The translations under genes were made by a program, and so were the position numbers. DNA of 64,000 bases from Kitasatospora paranensis (GTDB lineage Bacteria; Actinomycetota; Actinomycetes; Streptomycetales; Streptomycetaceae), in the NCBI RefSeq assembly GCF_039544005.1, contig NZ_BAABKV010000001.1:7626001-7690000 (forward strand). Reading direction: 5' to 3'. A model generated the notes under the pieces. The model saw only the letters and a program-made list of their open reading frames with translations, had not been told where the DNA came from and searched no databases. Below are positions 19,016-27,348 of the stretch, one piece after another (position 1 is the first letter of the stretch; every line of letters starts with the position of its first letter).

Positions 19016-19237
19016 ATGACCGTAACCGCCGACCTGGACAAGGTCCTCGACAAGGCGTACGAGAACCTGAGCCTGCCCGAGGTGCTGGACGCGCCGGTGG
19101 CTGCGCTCGCCGGGCTGACCGACACGCACGGCGAGGCGCTCGCCGCGCTGAAGATCAAGACGATCGGCGACCTCGGCCGCAACAAGTACATCCGCTGGGC
19201 GGTCGCCATGGCCGACCTGCAGGACCGTACGCACTGA
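19016..19237 (+). CDS. Small helical protein, unknown function
   Basis: 73 residues. The ATG at 19016 has a strong GGAGG at 8 nt. It reads VLDKAYENLSLPEVLDAPVAAL near the N-terminus and then LKIKTIGDLGRNKYIRWA. The second part resembles a helix-hairpin-helix turn in which a short protein domain is said to find an index (TIGDL). It has no signal peptide or cysteine. The gene stands alone about 100 nt after the M24 gene. I cannot assign a function. Confidence 0.78.
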   Translation: MTVTADLDKVLDKAYENLSLPEVLDAPVAALAGLTDTHGEALAALKIKTIGDLGRNKYIRWAVAMADLQDRTH

Positions 19238-19435
19238 GCACGGCGGTCGCTCCGCCGGTCGCGACGACCGGCCGGCTGCCCCGGACGCCCGGCAACGGCG
19301 TCCGGGGCAGCCGTGCGTCCGCGGCCGCCGTGCGTCCGGGGCCGGATCACCCGGGGAGCGCAACCATCGCATGATCCACTCGTTGGATCATCCGCAGTCC
19401 GACCGGCTGCCGCCGCCGCCAGAACGGGAGCAGCC

Positions 19436-21303
19436 ATGGACCGTCGACCACCGCACCCCGGCCGGGCATCCGCACCGCCCGACGGCCACGCGGCGGGCGA
19501 CGCCGAGGAGGTCCTGGTCGCCAACTACCGGCGGCTCGCCCGGATCGCCTACCTGATCCTGCCCGCCGGCGCCGACCGCCACCACCGGCTGCTCGCCGCC
19601 CACGCCGTCACCCAGCGGGCGCTGCCCGGCCTGAGCCTGCGCGCCGGCCGCGCCGGGCACCCCGACGACCTGTACGACGGCCTGCGGCTGCGCGTGGTGC
19701 GCCGGGCGCTGGCCGGCCGGGTCCGCCCGCGCGGGCCGCTGCCCGGGGTCTGGGGCCTGCGGATGTTCACCGCCGACGGAGCCGAGGACGAACTCGCGCT
19801 CGACCGCGAGCTGGCCGAACTCCCCGCGGCCGCCCGGGCCGCCTACGCCCTGCGCGCCGTCGACGGCCTGCCGCCCGCGGAGATCACCGACCTGCTGCTC
19901 CGCGCCGGGGTCGCCCGCCCGGACGAGGCCCGCCGGGCGGCCGGGGCGATCCGGACGGTCGTCGGCGAGCCGGTCCGCTTCGACCCCTGCACCGTCCGCG
20001 TCCAGCCCGGCGACCTCATCCGCCGCCGCCGCACCACCCGGCTCGGCGCGGCCGCCCTCGTGCTGGCCGCCACCCTGGTCGGCGCGGCCGCCGCCGGGGG
20101 CACCGCCCAGGCCCCGGCCGGGGCCCTGCGACTGCCGTCCGCCGACGGTGCCCCCTCGCCGCGACCGCCGACCCCGCCGCCCTGCTGCGCGCCGCGCCCA
20201 CCGAGTGGACCCGCACCGCCCGGCTCGACTTCTCCGCCTGGCCCGCCCGCGGTGACCGGACGGGCGACTCCGCCCTGCTCGGCCGGGTCCTGGCCCTCTG
20301 GCAGCGCGGCGGCCTCGCGGTGCACACCGAACCCGGCACCCCCGTCGGGCCGCCCGTCGGCACCCCGCGGCTGCTCTGGGCCGGCGACGTCGACGGCACC
20401 GCCGTGGTGGTGCTCCACGACGGTGCGCGGATCGCCCACTGGAGCGCCGAGACGGGCATGGTCGTCGCCCGCGCCGACGACAGCGACGTCACCACCGGCG
20501 CCGCGGTGGTGCTGCGCCGCACCACCCGCTCGGTGCGGTTCCTGCTGGCGCCCTGGGTCGACACCGCCGAACTGCGCAGACTGCGCCAACCGGACACCCC
20601 GGCCACCGCGGTGGCCCGTACCGACGGGGTCACCGCCGCGCTGTCGACGGCCGACGCGGACTGCCGGAGCGGCCCGGTGCTGCAGCTGCGCTCCTCGCGC
20701 ACCGTCGCGGAGAAGCACGCCTTCCTCCTCGCCGACCTCGGCGGCATCCTGCCGGCCCACCTCACCTGGACGCCGCCGCCGAGCGCGGGCGCCGCCCGCG
20801 CGCCGCGCGAGGCGACCGGCACCGACGCGCTGGTCACCTGGGCGAGGACGGCCTGCAATCTGCCCGAACAGGGCCCCGGGGTGAAGGAGTTGAACGCCTG
20901 GGCATTCGCCGAGCAGCAGCTGCCCCAGCACGCCGGCACGGCGACCTGGGTCTGCCTGCGCACCGACCGCTGGAACGGCGAGGGATCGGCCGCCACCGAA
21001 CTGCTGCTGCCCGGACCGGGCGGTGGCGGCCGCACGGTGCGCACCGCGCTGGCGCAGGGGAGGGGCTGCAGCCGGTTCGACCAGAACACGGTGGGCTGGA
21101 CGCGCTGGCGGGCCCCCGACGGCCACGCCTTCCTGCTGGCGGCGGGCAGCCGCCGGGTGGCCCGGCTCCGTGTCCGCGGCGACGGCCCGCCCCTCGACGC
21201 CGCGCCCGCCGACCGAACGGTGGCCGTCGAGAGCCCGGAGGGTGGTCGACCCGAGGTCACCGGCGTGCTCGACGACGGCACCGAGATCCACCCGCTGTCG
21301 TGA
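19436..21303 (+). CDS. Sigma-factor-like membrane-anchored protein (one frame break)
   Basis: About 622 residues. Residues 20-165 look like a degenerate ECF sigma factor. EEVLVANYRRLARIAYLILP resembles region 2, and LAELPAAARAAYALRAVDGL followed by EITDLLL resembles region 4. One transmembrane helix follows (about 205-225, after a RRRR stop-transfer). The remaining 390 residues would then be outside the cell. A -1 break near 20150 joins the two halves; the downstream frame continues ATADPAALLRAAPTEW. The outer part has many Trp and Cys but no domain I can name. The ATG at 19436 has GGGAG upstream. It may sense something at the surface while its N-terminus contacts transcription or an anti-sigma partner. 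This is inference. Confidence 0.7.
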
Positions 21304-21315
21304 GCGGGTGTCCGA

Positions 21316-21340
21316 CGGCGGGGGTGTCGATACCCCGCCG
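21316..21340 (+). terminator. Hairpin after the sigma-like gene
   Basis: CGGCGGGG (21316-21323) pairs with CCCCGCCG (21333-21340) 12 nt after the stop codon. Confidence 0.5.
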
Positions 21341-21498
21341 ATCCGCGCCGCGCGCCCACGGGCGGGCCGTGATGAGCGGCCCCGAGGTGCTCGTCCGCCG
21401 GGCCGTGGAGCAGTTCGTACGGGGCCGCCTGCCGTGCCCGCGCGGCCCTTCGACGGCGATCTTCGGCATCCACCCGGAACGGGCCTTGCCACACGGGG

Positions 21499-21504
21499 TA
21501 TAAC
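21499..21504 (+). promoter_or_regulatory. -10 box (TATAAC) of leaderless lacI-type gene
   Basis: TATAAC lies 7 nt before the GTG at 21512, an AT-rich hexamer in a GC-rich background. This gives a leaderless mRNA and fixes the start codon. Confidence 0.65.
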
Positions 21505-21511
21505 TGGCAGC

Positions 21512-22567
21512 GTGACCACCGATCTGCCACCCTCGACCAGGCCCGTCACCCTGGAGCACGTCGCCAAGGTGGCAGGCGTGTCCCGGGCCACCGTCTCGCG
21601 CGTCGTGAACGGGAAGTCCACCGTCGATCCGGAGCTGCGCCGGGTCGTCGAAGAGGCCGTCGCGGCGACCAACTACGTGCCCAACTCGGCCGCCCGCTCG
21701 CTGGTGACCCGGCGGACCAACTCGATCGCCCTGGTGGTGTCCGAGGCCGAACGGCGCCACCAGGCGCTCGACCCGTTCGTCGGCCGGATGTTCACCGACC
21801 CGCACTTCGGCCGGGTAGTGAGCGGCGTCATCCAGGTGCTGCGCCCGCAGGGGATGCAGATGGTCCTGATGCTCGCGGACGACAGCGCCTCGCGCGGCCA
21901 GCTGCTCGGCTACCTGCGGCAGGGCCACGTGGACGGCGTGATCCTGGTGTCCTCGAACGCCACCGACCCGCTGCCGCAGTGGCTGAGCGACACCCGGATC
22001 CCGGCCGTGCTGGCCTCCCGCCCGGCGTCTTCCTGCCCGATCGCCTACGTGGACGTGGACCAGCGCGAGGGCGTCCGGCTCGCCGTCGACCACCTGGTCG
22101 GGATCGGCCGGCGGCGGATCGCGACCATCTCCGGGCCGCTCGACATGCCCGCCAGCCAGGAGCGGCTGGCCGGGTACCGGGAGGCGGTGGCCGCCCACGG
22201 CCTCGGCGAGCCCGTCGTCGTGGAGGGTGACTTCACCCAGGACGGCGGAGCGGTGGCGATCCGGCGGCTGCTGGAGATCGCCCCCGACCTGGACGGCGTG
22301 TTCATCGCCTCCGACCTGATGGCCCTGGGTGCGCTGCCGGTGCTCTCGCGCAGCGGCCGACGGGTGCCCGAGGACATCGCGGTGGTCGGCTTCGACGACA
22401 GCAGCCCGGCCCTGGCCTGCGACCCCCAACTGACCACCGTGCGACAGCCGGTGGAGGACATGGCGGCCGAAATGGCGCGCCTGGTGCTGCGCCAGATCGC
22501 CGAGCCGTCCAAGGCCATGCCGATGGTGGTCTTCAGGCCGTCCCTGGTGGTGCGTCAGTCCGCCTAG
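21512..22567 (+). CDS. LacI-family transcriptional regulator
   Basis: 351 residues. The N-terminal helix-turn-helix reads TLEHVAKVAGVSRATVSRVV, followed by a hinge helix (YVPNSAARSLVTRR). A periplasmic-binding-protein-like sugar domain covers about 70-345, ending with VVGFDDSSPALACDPQLTTV. The GTG at 21512 is leaderless (TATAAC 7 nt upstream). No sugar transporter or hydrolase is next to it, so its target is not evident from position. A strong hairpin separates it from the convergent patatin gene. It is a clear homologue of the second LacI gene at 26171. Confidence 0.93.
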   Translation: MTTDLPPSTRPVTLEHVAKVAGVSRATVSRVVNGKSTVDPELRRVVEEAVAATNYVPNSAARSLVTRRTNSIALVVSEAERRHQALDPFVGRMFTDPHFGRVVSGVIQVLRPQGMQMVLMLADDSASRGQLLGYLRQGHVDGVILVSSNATDPLPQWLSDTRIPAVLASRPASSCPIAYVDVDQREGVRLAVDHLVGIGRRRIATISGPLDMPASQERLAGYREAVAAHGLGEPVVVEGDFTQDGGAVAIRRLLEIAPDLDGVFIASDLMALGALPVLSRSGRRVPEDIAVVGFDDSSPALACDPQLTTVRQPVEDMAAEMARLVLRQIAEPSKAMPMVVFRPSLVVRQSA

Positions 22568-22575
22568 GACTCCAT

Positions 22576-22612
22576 CGGCAGGTCGTGATCGTGACGATCG
22601 CACGGCCTGCCG
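22576..22612. terminator. Bidirectional hairpin between convergent lacI-type and patatin genes
   Basis: CGGCAGG (22576-22582) pairs with CCTGCCG (22606-22612), and inside it CGTG (22584-22587) pairs with CACG (22601-22604). It is placed exactly between two convergent stop codons. Confidence 0.6.
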
Positions 22613-22668
22613 GCAGTCGGTGGACCGTCGCGCATCGGCTGTCAGCCGGGCCCCGGGCCGGGCGGCGC

Positions 22669-23523
22669 TCAGTCCGTGTGGGATCCGGTCCTCCACGCGG
22701 GGCGGAGCTGCTCTGCGGCATCGGTGGCTTGGCGAAGACCCGCCCGGTAGGCCGGTTCCCAGGCCGTGCGGTCGCTCAGGTCTGAGCCGAATGCGCGTCG
22801 GGATGCCGGATCGGGCTCGATGGTCAGCACTGTGTGCGCCCCGGCGACCGCCAGCTCCTGCTGGAGCAACTCACGGGGGAACAGGTGCGCTTGTGGGTCG
22901 ATCACGACGAGCGTGCGGGCTCCCGCTGCGAGTGCGGCGTTGGTCGCGGACCGCAGGGAGCCGTCCATGTATCGGCGGCCGTTGACGGTGATCGGTGGGT
23001 AGATGCCCGGGAAGGCCGTGCTCGCCGCCACGGCGGAGGGCAGCGGTGCGCCAGTGGCACGGTCGAAGACCTCCTGTTCGCCGGTCTCGACGTCCACCAC
23101 CGCAATGAGCAGCTTTCGGTCCGGCCACTGGTCCGCGCCGGCCAGGGCGCGCATCCGGGCGATGTGTGCCTGCTCGGGGCCGGTTTCGGCGGCGAGCGCG
23201 ATCCGGCCGACTCGGCGGCGCGCTTCGGCTGGGTTGGAGGCGGCACGGCCGAGCACGGCGAACGCCTCGGCCAGTCGGCGCCCGTCCACCTGGGGCGGGG
23301 TGCCGTCGGAGTCGGCGGGGCGAACGGGAGTGGCGAGCCGGCCGGGGTCCTGACCTGTGGCCAGCACCGTGCCGATGATCGCGCCGGTCGAGGTGCCGAC
23401 GATCAGATCGGCCTCGCCGAGGTCCACCCCGCCGCGGTGCAGTCCGCAGGCCAGTCCGGCCATCCAGGCCGCACCAACGGGGCCGCCGGCGCCCAGTGCG
23501 AGTGCCCGGTCGAGTGTGTGCAC
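22669..23523 (-). CDS. Patatin-like phospholipase
   Basis: A 284-residue cytoplasmic acyl-hydrolase of the patatin/RssA type. It has an oxyanion-hole-like glycine stretch (LALGAGGPVGAAW), a GTSTG nucleophile elbow with Ser at about residue 45, and the catalytic Asp in YMDGSLRSATNA. Family members release fatty acids from phospholipids using a Ser-Asp dyad. The start is GTG at 23523 with GGGAGGAG upstream. It is divergent from a TetR gene across an 82-nt gap containing palindromic elements, which suggests the TetR controls both. Its codon third positions are less uniformly G/C than in neighbouring genes. Confidence 0.9.
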   Translation of the reverse strand: MHTLDRALALGAGGPVGAAWMAGLACGLHRGGVDLGEADLIVGTSTGAIIGTVLATGQDPGRLATPVRPADSDGTPPQVDGRRLAEAFAVLGRAASNPAEARRRVGRIALAAETGPEQAHIARMRALAGADQWPDRKLLIAVVDVETGEQEVFDRATGAPLPSAVAASTAFPGIYPPITVNGRRYMDGSLRSATNAALAAGARTLVVIDPQAHLFPRELLQQELAVAGAHTVLTIEPDPASRRAFGSDLSDRTAWEPAYRAGLRQATDAAEQLRPAWRTGSHTD

Positions 23524-23549
23524 GACTGTCTCCTCCCGTTATTGAAACA

Positions 23550-23577
23550 GTCGTACCATATACTGACGTGCGTTCAG
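23550..23577. promoter_or_regulatory. Divergent patatin/TetR promoter-operator region
   Basis: This AT-richer stretch holds TATACT (23559-23564), a likely -10 box for the TetR gene. It overlaps an imperfect palindrome, TGACG-TG-CGTTCA (23563-23575), of TetR-operator size. CAGT (23548-23551) and ACTG (23561-23564) also form an inverted repeat. Confidence 0.45.
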
Positions 23578-23605
23578 ATCCGCAGTACGGAGAGGATGAT
23601 CCACC

Positions 23606-24166
23606 GTGGGGCGACCCGCAGATCCCGCCCGACGGGAGGCCACGCTGGCGCGGGCGACCGACTACGTACTGGCACACGGCCTGGCCGGGTTGAGCCTGCG
23701 GCCGTTGGCCGCGGCTCTCGATACCAGCCCGCGGATGCTGCTCTACGACTTCGGCAGCAAGCAGGAGTTGGTATCTGCCGTCCTTGCCGAGGCCCGCCGC
23801 CGCGGAGTGGCACGGCTGGCCGAGAACCTTCCGGCGCGGGCGGCGTCTCCGGAGGAACACCTGCGCGGCATCTGGGCCTGGATCAGCGCGCCTGAGCGTG
23901 CCCCGTACGTCCGGCTGATCTTCGAGGTGCACGCCGACGGCCTGGCTCACCCCGAGAACCACCCCGATCAGGCCGAGGCGATCACGGATTGGTTCCACAC
24001 CCTCGGCGCCACGTTGCACGACACCGCCACCGGTCCTGACGACACGGTCACTCCCACGCTGGTCATGGCTGTCATTCGGGGTCTCCTGTTCGATCTCACG
24101 ACCACGGGAGACCGTCGCCGCACCGACCGCGCCCTGGACCGCTTCTGCGAACTCCTCCGGCATTGA
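23606..24166 (+). CDS. TetR-family regulator
   Basis: 186 residues. The start is GTG at 23606 with GGAGAGGAT upstream. The N-terminal DNA-binding part includes LARATDYVLAHGLAGLSLRP and then TSPRMLLYDFGSKQELVSAV, a slightly divergent TetR recognition helix (LLYDFGSK where LYRHFPSK is usual). The C-terminal ligand domain ends at RALDRFCELLRH. It is transcribed away from the patatin gene and probably represses it together with itself. Confidence 0.88.
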   Translation: MGRPADPARREATLARATDYVLAHGLAGLSLRPLAAALDTSPRMLLYDFGSKQELVSAVLAEARRRGVARLAENLPARAASPEEHLRGIWAWISAPERAPYVRLIFEVHADGLAHPENHPDQAEAITDWFHTLGATLHDTATGPDDTVTPTLVMAVIRGLLFDLTTTGDRRRTDRALDRFCELLRH

Positions 24167-24513
24167 AGGCGGTTGGTGCTCAGCCCGCCCTTGGAAGAAG
24201 GGCAGCCATACGGTCGGCGTCCAACGCCGGTACACCGGCACGGCGGGGAGAACGGACAGCTCCCAAGTCGCCGTCCACCTGGTTCACGCAGGCCGGCGCG
24301 GGCCCGTCTCGTGGGATCGGTCGCCGTTCCTGGCGGTGAGCGACGGTCGTTGTGGGCGGTGTCGGGATCACCGGCAGCTGGTCGACGGGATTCTGCGCCG
24401 GGTACGTACGGGGGTGCACCGGCGTGACCTGCTGGGGTGGTGCGGGCCATGGACGATGGTCCCTGAGCGCCACCGGGTGCGCTGGCGGAGGTGGTCAGCG
24501 AGGTCTGCTCCGC
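24167..24513. other. 347-nt gene-free stretch
   Basis: No convincing gene, RNA or strong hairpin lies between the TetR gene and the convergent hypothetical gene. An antisense reading frame at 24180-24473 has no family similarity and no good start. The stretch may be decayed DNA. Confidence 0.5.
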
Positions 24514-24987
24514 TCATGACCGGCTGCTCACGGTCACGTCGAATGCGGAAAACCGGCCGACCGCAGCAGACAGGACGAGCGGTAGCTCCTTGTCGGCCTG
24601 TCCGATCGTCAGTGCGAGCCGACGACCGCCGTCGGGAAGTGGCCACACCTGCATGCTCACGGCCTGTTGGCTGAGGTGGTCGAGCGGCTCGGGCACGATC
24701 TCGCCCTCGCAGCCGGCACGGAGATATGGCCCGAGGTCCACGTCGAATGCGTCGCCCCACCGAGTCGTCAGGTGTGCGGCCAGGTCGTCGAGGCAGGCTC
24801 TCAGTTCGGCTTCGGCCTCGACCCAGGTCTGCCCGTCGTCGTCCTCCTCCCGGAAGTCCCGACCGGCCAGCAGTTCGCGCACATGATGCCCCGGTCCACT
24901 GCTCCCGGTGACGTCGGCGGAGGTCGCCGCCGGGAATGGCTGCACGGCCAACGCGTCCGGGGTCGAGAGGTACTCCTCGGTGATCAC
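24514..24987 (-). CDS. Hypothetical cytoplasmic protein
   Basis: 157 residues, acidic, without signal peptide or transmembrane helix. Recognisable stretches are VITEEYLSTPDALAVQ at the N-terminus, GHHVRELLAGRDF, then VEAEAELRACLDDLAAHL and WPLPDGGRRLALTIGQADKE. The GTG at 24987 is chosen because TACCCT (24994-24999 on this strand) lies 6 nt before it, the pattern of a leaderless mRNA. The gene is divergent from the phosphotransferase gene. I do not recognise the family. Confidence 0.75.
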   Translation of the reverse strand: MITEEYLSTPDALAVQPFPAATSADVTGSSGPGHHVRELLAGRDFREEDDDGQTWVEAEAELRACLDDLAAHLTTRWGDAFDVDLGPYLRAGCEGEIVPEPLDHLSQQAVSMQVWPLPDGGRRLALTIGQADKELPLVLSAAVGRFSAFDVTVSSRS

Positions 24988-24993
24988 GGGCGC

Positions 24994-24999
24994 AGGGTA
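24994..24999 (-). promoter_or_regulatory. -10 box (TACCCT), leaderless
   Basis: TACCCT on the minus strand, 6 nt before the GTG at 24987. Confidence 0.5.
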
Positions 25000-25147
25000 C
25001 GGGACGCTGCGGACAACCGCCGTCAACCGTCCGCACCGACCAGTGTTCGGACGGGTACTCCCTGGACGGTCGCTTCCGACGTGGCGGAAAGCGTTTGACG
25101 CCCGTCGGCTTCGGGCGGTCGGATGGCGAGTCATGAGGACAGGGCAG

Positions 25148-26032
25148 ATGCACCCCGGCATGCACCCCATCGACGAACGTCTGGTGCGGCGGCTGGTCGC
25201 GGGGCAGTTCCCGCGCTGGGCGGGGCTCGCGGTGGAACGGTACCCGTCCGGGGGCACGGTCAACGCCATGTACCGGCTGGGCGAGGACATGGTCGTACGC
25301 CTGCCGCTGGTGGAGGGCGGTGCCGGCGACGTGTCGTCGGAGCAGGCGTGGCTGCCCCGACTGGCGCCGCACCTGCCCACGCCCATCCCCGAGGTGCTCG
25401 CCGCCGGGGAGCCCGCCGAGGGGTATCCGTGGCCGTGGTCGGTCCACCGGTGGCTGAGCGGCGAGAACCCCGAGGCGGGGGAGCTGAGTGCACCGCTGCT
25501 GTTGGCCGGGGATCTGGCCGGGTTCGTGGTGGCGATGCGCAGCATCACCCTGCCGCAGGCGCCGCAGGCCCATCGCGGCGGACCTGTCGCCTCCCTCGAC
25601 GCGGAGACCCGGTCGGCCATCGACACCCTGCGGGGGATCCCGCAGGAGGGCGTCGACTGCGATGCCGCCGCGGCCGTGTGGGAGGAGGCGCTGCAGGCCC
25701 CGGGCTGGGACGGACCGCCGGTGTGGCTGCATGCCGATCTCATGCCGGGCAACCTGCTGGTGGACGGTGGCAGGCTCAGCTCGGTGATCGACTTCGGGTG
25801 TGCGGGGGTGGGGGATCCGGCCTGCGATCTGTTCCCGGCCTGGAATCTCCTGCCGGCCGGGGCGCGGGAGGCCTTCCGCGAGGCGCTGGCGGTGGACGAG
25901 GCGACCTGGATCCGTGGCCGGGGGCGCACGCTTTCGCAGGCGCTGATCGCGCTGCCGTACTACCGCAGGACCAACCCCGCGATGGCGCGCAACGCCCGGT
26001 ACGTGATCCGGGCGGTGCTGGACGAACGCTGA
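25148..26032 (+). CDS. Aminoglycoside phosphotransferase-fold small-molecule kinase
   Basis: 294 residues from the ATG at 25148, which has GAGGA at 8 nt. An ATG at 25133 in the same frame is a weaker alternative. It carries the APH catalytic loop HADLMPGNLLVD and the metal motif IDFGCAGVGDPACDL. The N-terminal lobe reads GTVNAMYRLGEDMVVRLP. Proteins of this branch (similar to MrdA-like and uncharacterised APH enzymes) phosphorylate small hydroxylated compounds. The resistance phenotype cannot be read from sequence. It has no signal peptide and is cytoplasmic. The neighbour at 26171 is a LacI gene with its own promoter. Confidence 0.88.
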   Translation: MHPGMHPIDERLVRRLVAGQFPRWAGLAVERYPSGGTVNAMYRLGEDMVVRLPLVEGGAGDVSSEQAWLPRLAPHLPTPIPEVLAAGEPAEGYPWPWSVHRWLSGENPEAGELSAPLLLAGDLAGFVVAMRSITLPQAPQAHRGGPVASLDAETRSAIDTLRGIPQEGVDCDAAAAVWEEALQAPGWDGPPVWLHADLMPGNLLVDGGRLSSVIDFGCAGVGDPACDLFPAWNLLPAGAREAFREALAVDEATWIRGRGRTLSQALIALPYYRRTNPAMARNARYVIRAVLDER

Positions 26033-26122
26033 GGGATCCCGCCGTCCGCTGCGCGGGGCGAACGGCGAATCCCGGCACGGTTATTGACATGGCCCGGCGT
26101 TGCGGGGCACTCTCTACCCGGC

Positions 26123-26140
26123 TGAGAGAGCGCTCTCTCA
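26123..26140. promoter_or_regulatory. LacI-type operator, perfect 18-bp palindrome
   Basis: TGAGAGAGCGCTCTCTCA is a perfect inverted repeat with the central CG typical of LacI-family sites. It lies 30 nt before the LacI start at 26171 and downstream of a TTGACA -35 element (26084-26089). Autoregulation is likely. The core GAGAGCGCTCTC recurs at 37933-37944. Confidence 0.75.
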
Positions 26141-26170
26141 TGTGGATTCCGCGACGGCAAGGGAGGGGAC

Positions 26171-27193
26171 ATGTCGGTGGAGCTGACGGCCCCCGACCGG
26201 CACCGGCCGACCCTGGAGGACGTTGCCGAGCGCGCCGGGGTCTCCCGTGCCACTGCCTCCCGGGTGGTCAGCGGCTCCCACCCGGTCAGCGAGCGGCGCC
26301 GCAGCGCGGTCATGCGTGCCGTCGCCGACCTCCAGTACGTCCCCAACCAGGCCGCCCGGTCGCTGGTCACGCACCGCACCGGGTCGTACGCCCTGGTGCT
26401 GCCGGAGGGGATGGCCCGGGTGTTCTCGGACGGCTTCTTCCCGGCGCTGATCCGCAGTGCGACCGAGGAACTGGAGGAGTCCGACGAGCAGTTGGTGATC
26501 CTGCTGGCCGGGTCGCCGGCCGGGCGGCGGCGGATCGAGCAGTACGCCCGGGCCGGCCACGTCGACGGCGTGATGCTGGCCTCCATGCACGGCCCGGATC
26601 CGCTGCCCGCGGCGCTGGCCCGCACCGGAGTTCCGGTCGTCTGCAACGAACGGCCGCTGGGCGGACCGCTGTTGCCCTACGTCGGCGTGGACAACGCCGG
26701 CGGCGCGACCACCGCCGTCCGGCACCTGCGCCGGATCGGCCGCACCCGGATCGCCACCATCGCCGGGCCGTCGGACATGACCGCGGGCATCGAACGGCTC
26801 GCCGCCTACCGCCGCGAGACGGCCCGGGTGCGCGGCCCGCAGCTGGTCGCCGAGGGCGACTTCACCGTCGAGTCCGGCCGGGCCGCGATGGCCGCGTTGC
26901 TGCGGCGGGAGCCCCGGATCGACGGGGTGTTCGCCGCCTCCGACCAGATGGCGGCGGGCGCGCTGGAGGCACTCCGGGAGGCCGGCCGCCGGGTGCCCGA
27001 CGATGTGGCGGTGGTGGGCTTCGACGACATCGACGCCGCTCTGTCGTGCGCACCGGCGCTGACCACCGTGCGCCAGCCCATCGACGAACTCGGGCGCCAA
27101 CTCGTCCGCAGTGTGCAGCGGTTGGCGGCCGGCGAGGAGACCGCTCCGGCGCTCGTGCTGCCCACCGCGCTGATCGTCCGCGACTCGGCATGA
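26171..27193 (+). CDS. LacI-family regulator upstream of a GH16 glucanase
   Basis: 340 residues. The helix-turn-helix is TLEDVAERAGVSRATASRVV and the hinge is YVPNQAARSLVTHR. The effector domain ends with VVGFDDIDAALSCAPALTTV. The ATG at 26171 has GGGAGGGG upstream. It is followed 155 nt later by a secreted GH16 endo-glucanase in the same direction, so it probably responds to a glucan oligosaccharide. The perfect palindrome just upstream is its best operator candidate, and a matching core lies far away before the DUF305-like gene. Confidence 0.93.
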   Translation: MSVELTAPDRHRPTLEDVAERAGVSRATASRVVSGSHPVSERRRSAVMRAVADLQYVPNQAARSLVTHRTGSYALVLPEGMARVFSDGFFPALIRSATEELEESDEQLVILLAGSPAGRRRIEQYARAGHVDGVMLASMHGPDPLPAALARTGVPVVCNERPLGGPLLPYVGVDNAGGATTAVRHLRRIGRTRIATIAGPSDMTAGIERLAAYRRETARVRGPQLVAEGDFTVESGRAAMAALLRREPRIDGVFAASDQMAAGALEALREAGRRVPDDVAVVGFDDIDAALSCAPALTTVRQPIDELGRQLVRSVQRLAAGEETAPALVLPTALIVRDSA

Positions 27194-27348
27194 GCGTCCG
27201 GCCGGCCACCGCGCGCTCCGTCCGGGCCCGCGGGCCACCCCGCCGCCCGCCGCGAGAGCCGCGCGGCCGCAGAGCCGCCACGTCACGCGCGGTCCCCCAC
27301 GGGCCGCCGCACCCAGCGCCGCACCACCCCCACCCAGCTGGAGCTCCC

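Noticed and set aside
24180..24473. Antisense frame in the stretch after the TetR gene
   Set aside because: No start with a binding site, no domain, and composition like random GC-rich DNA.
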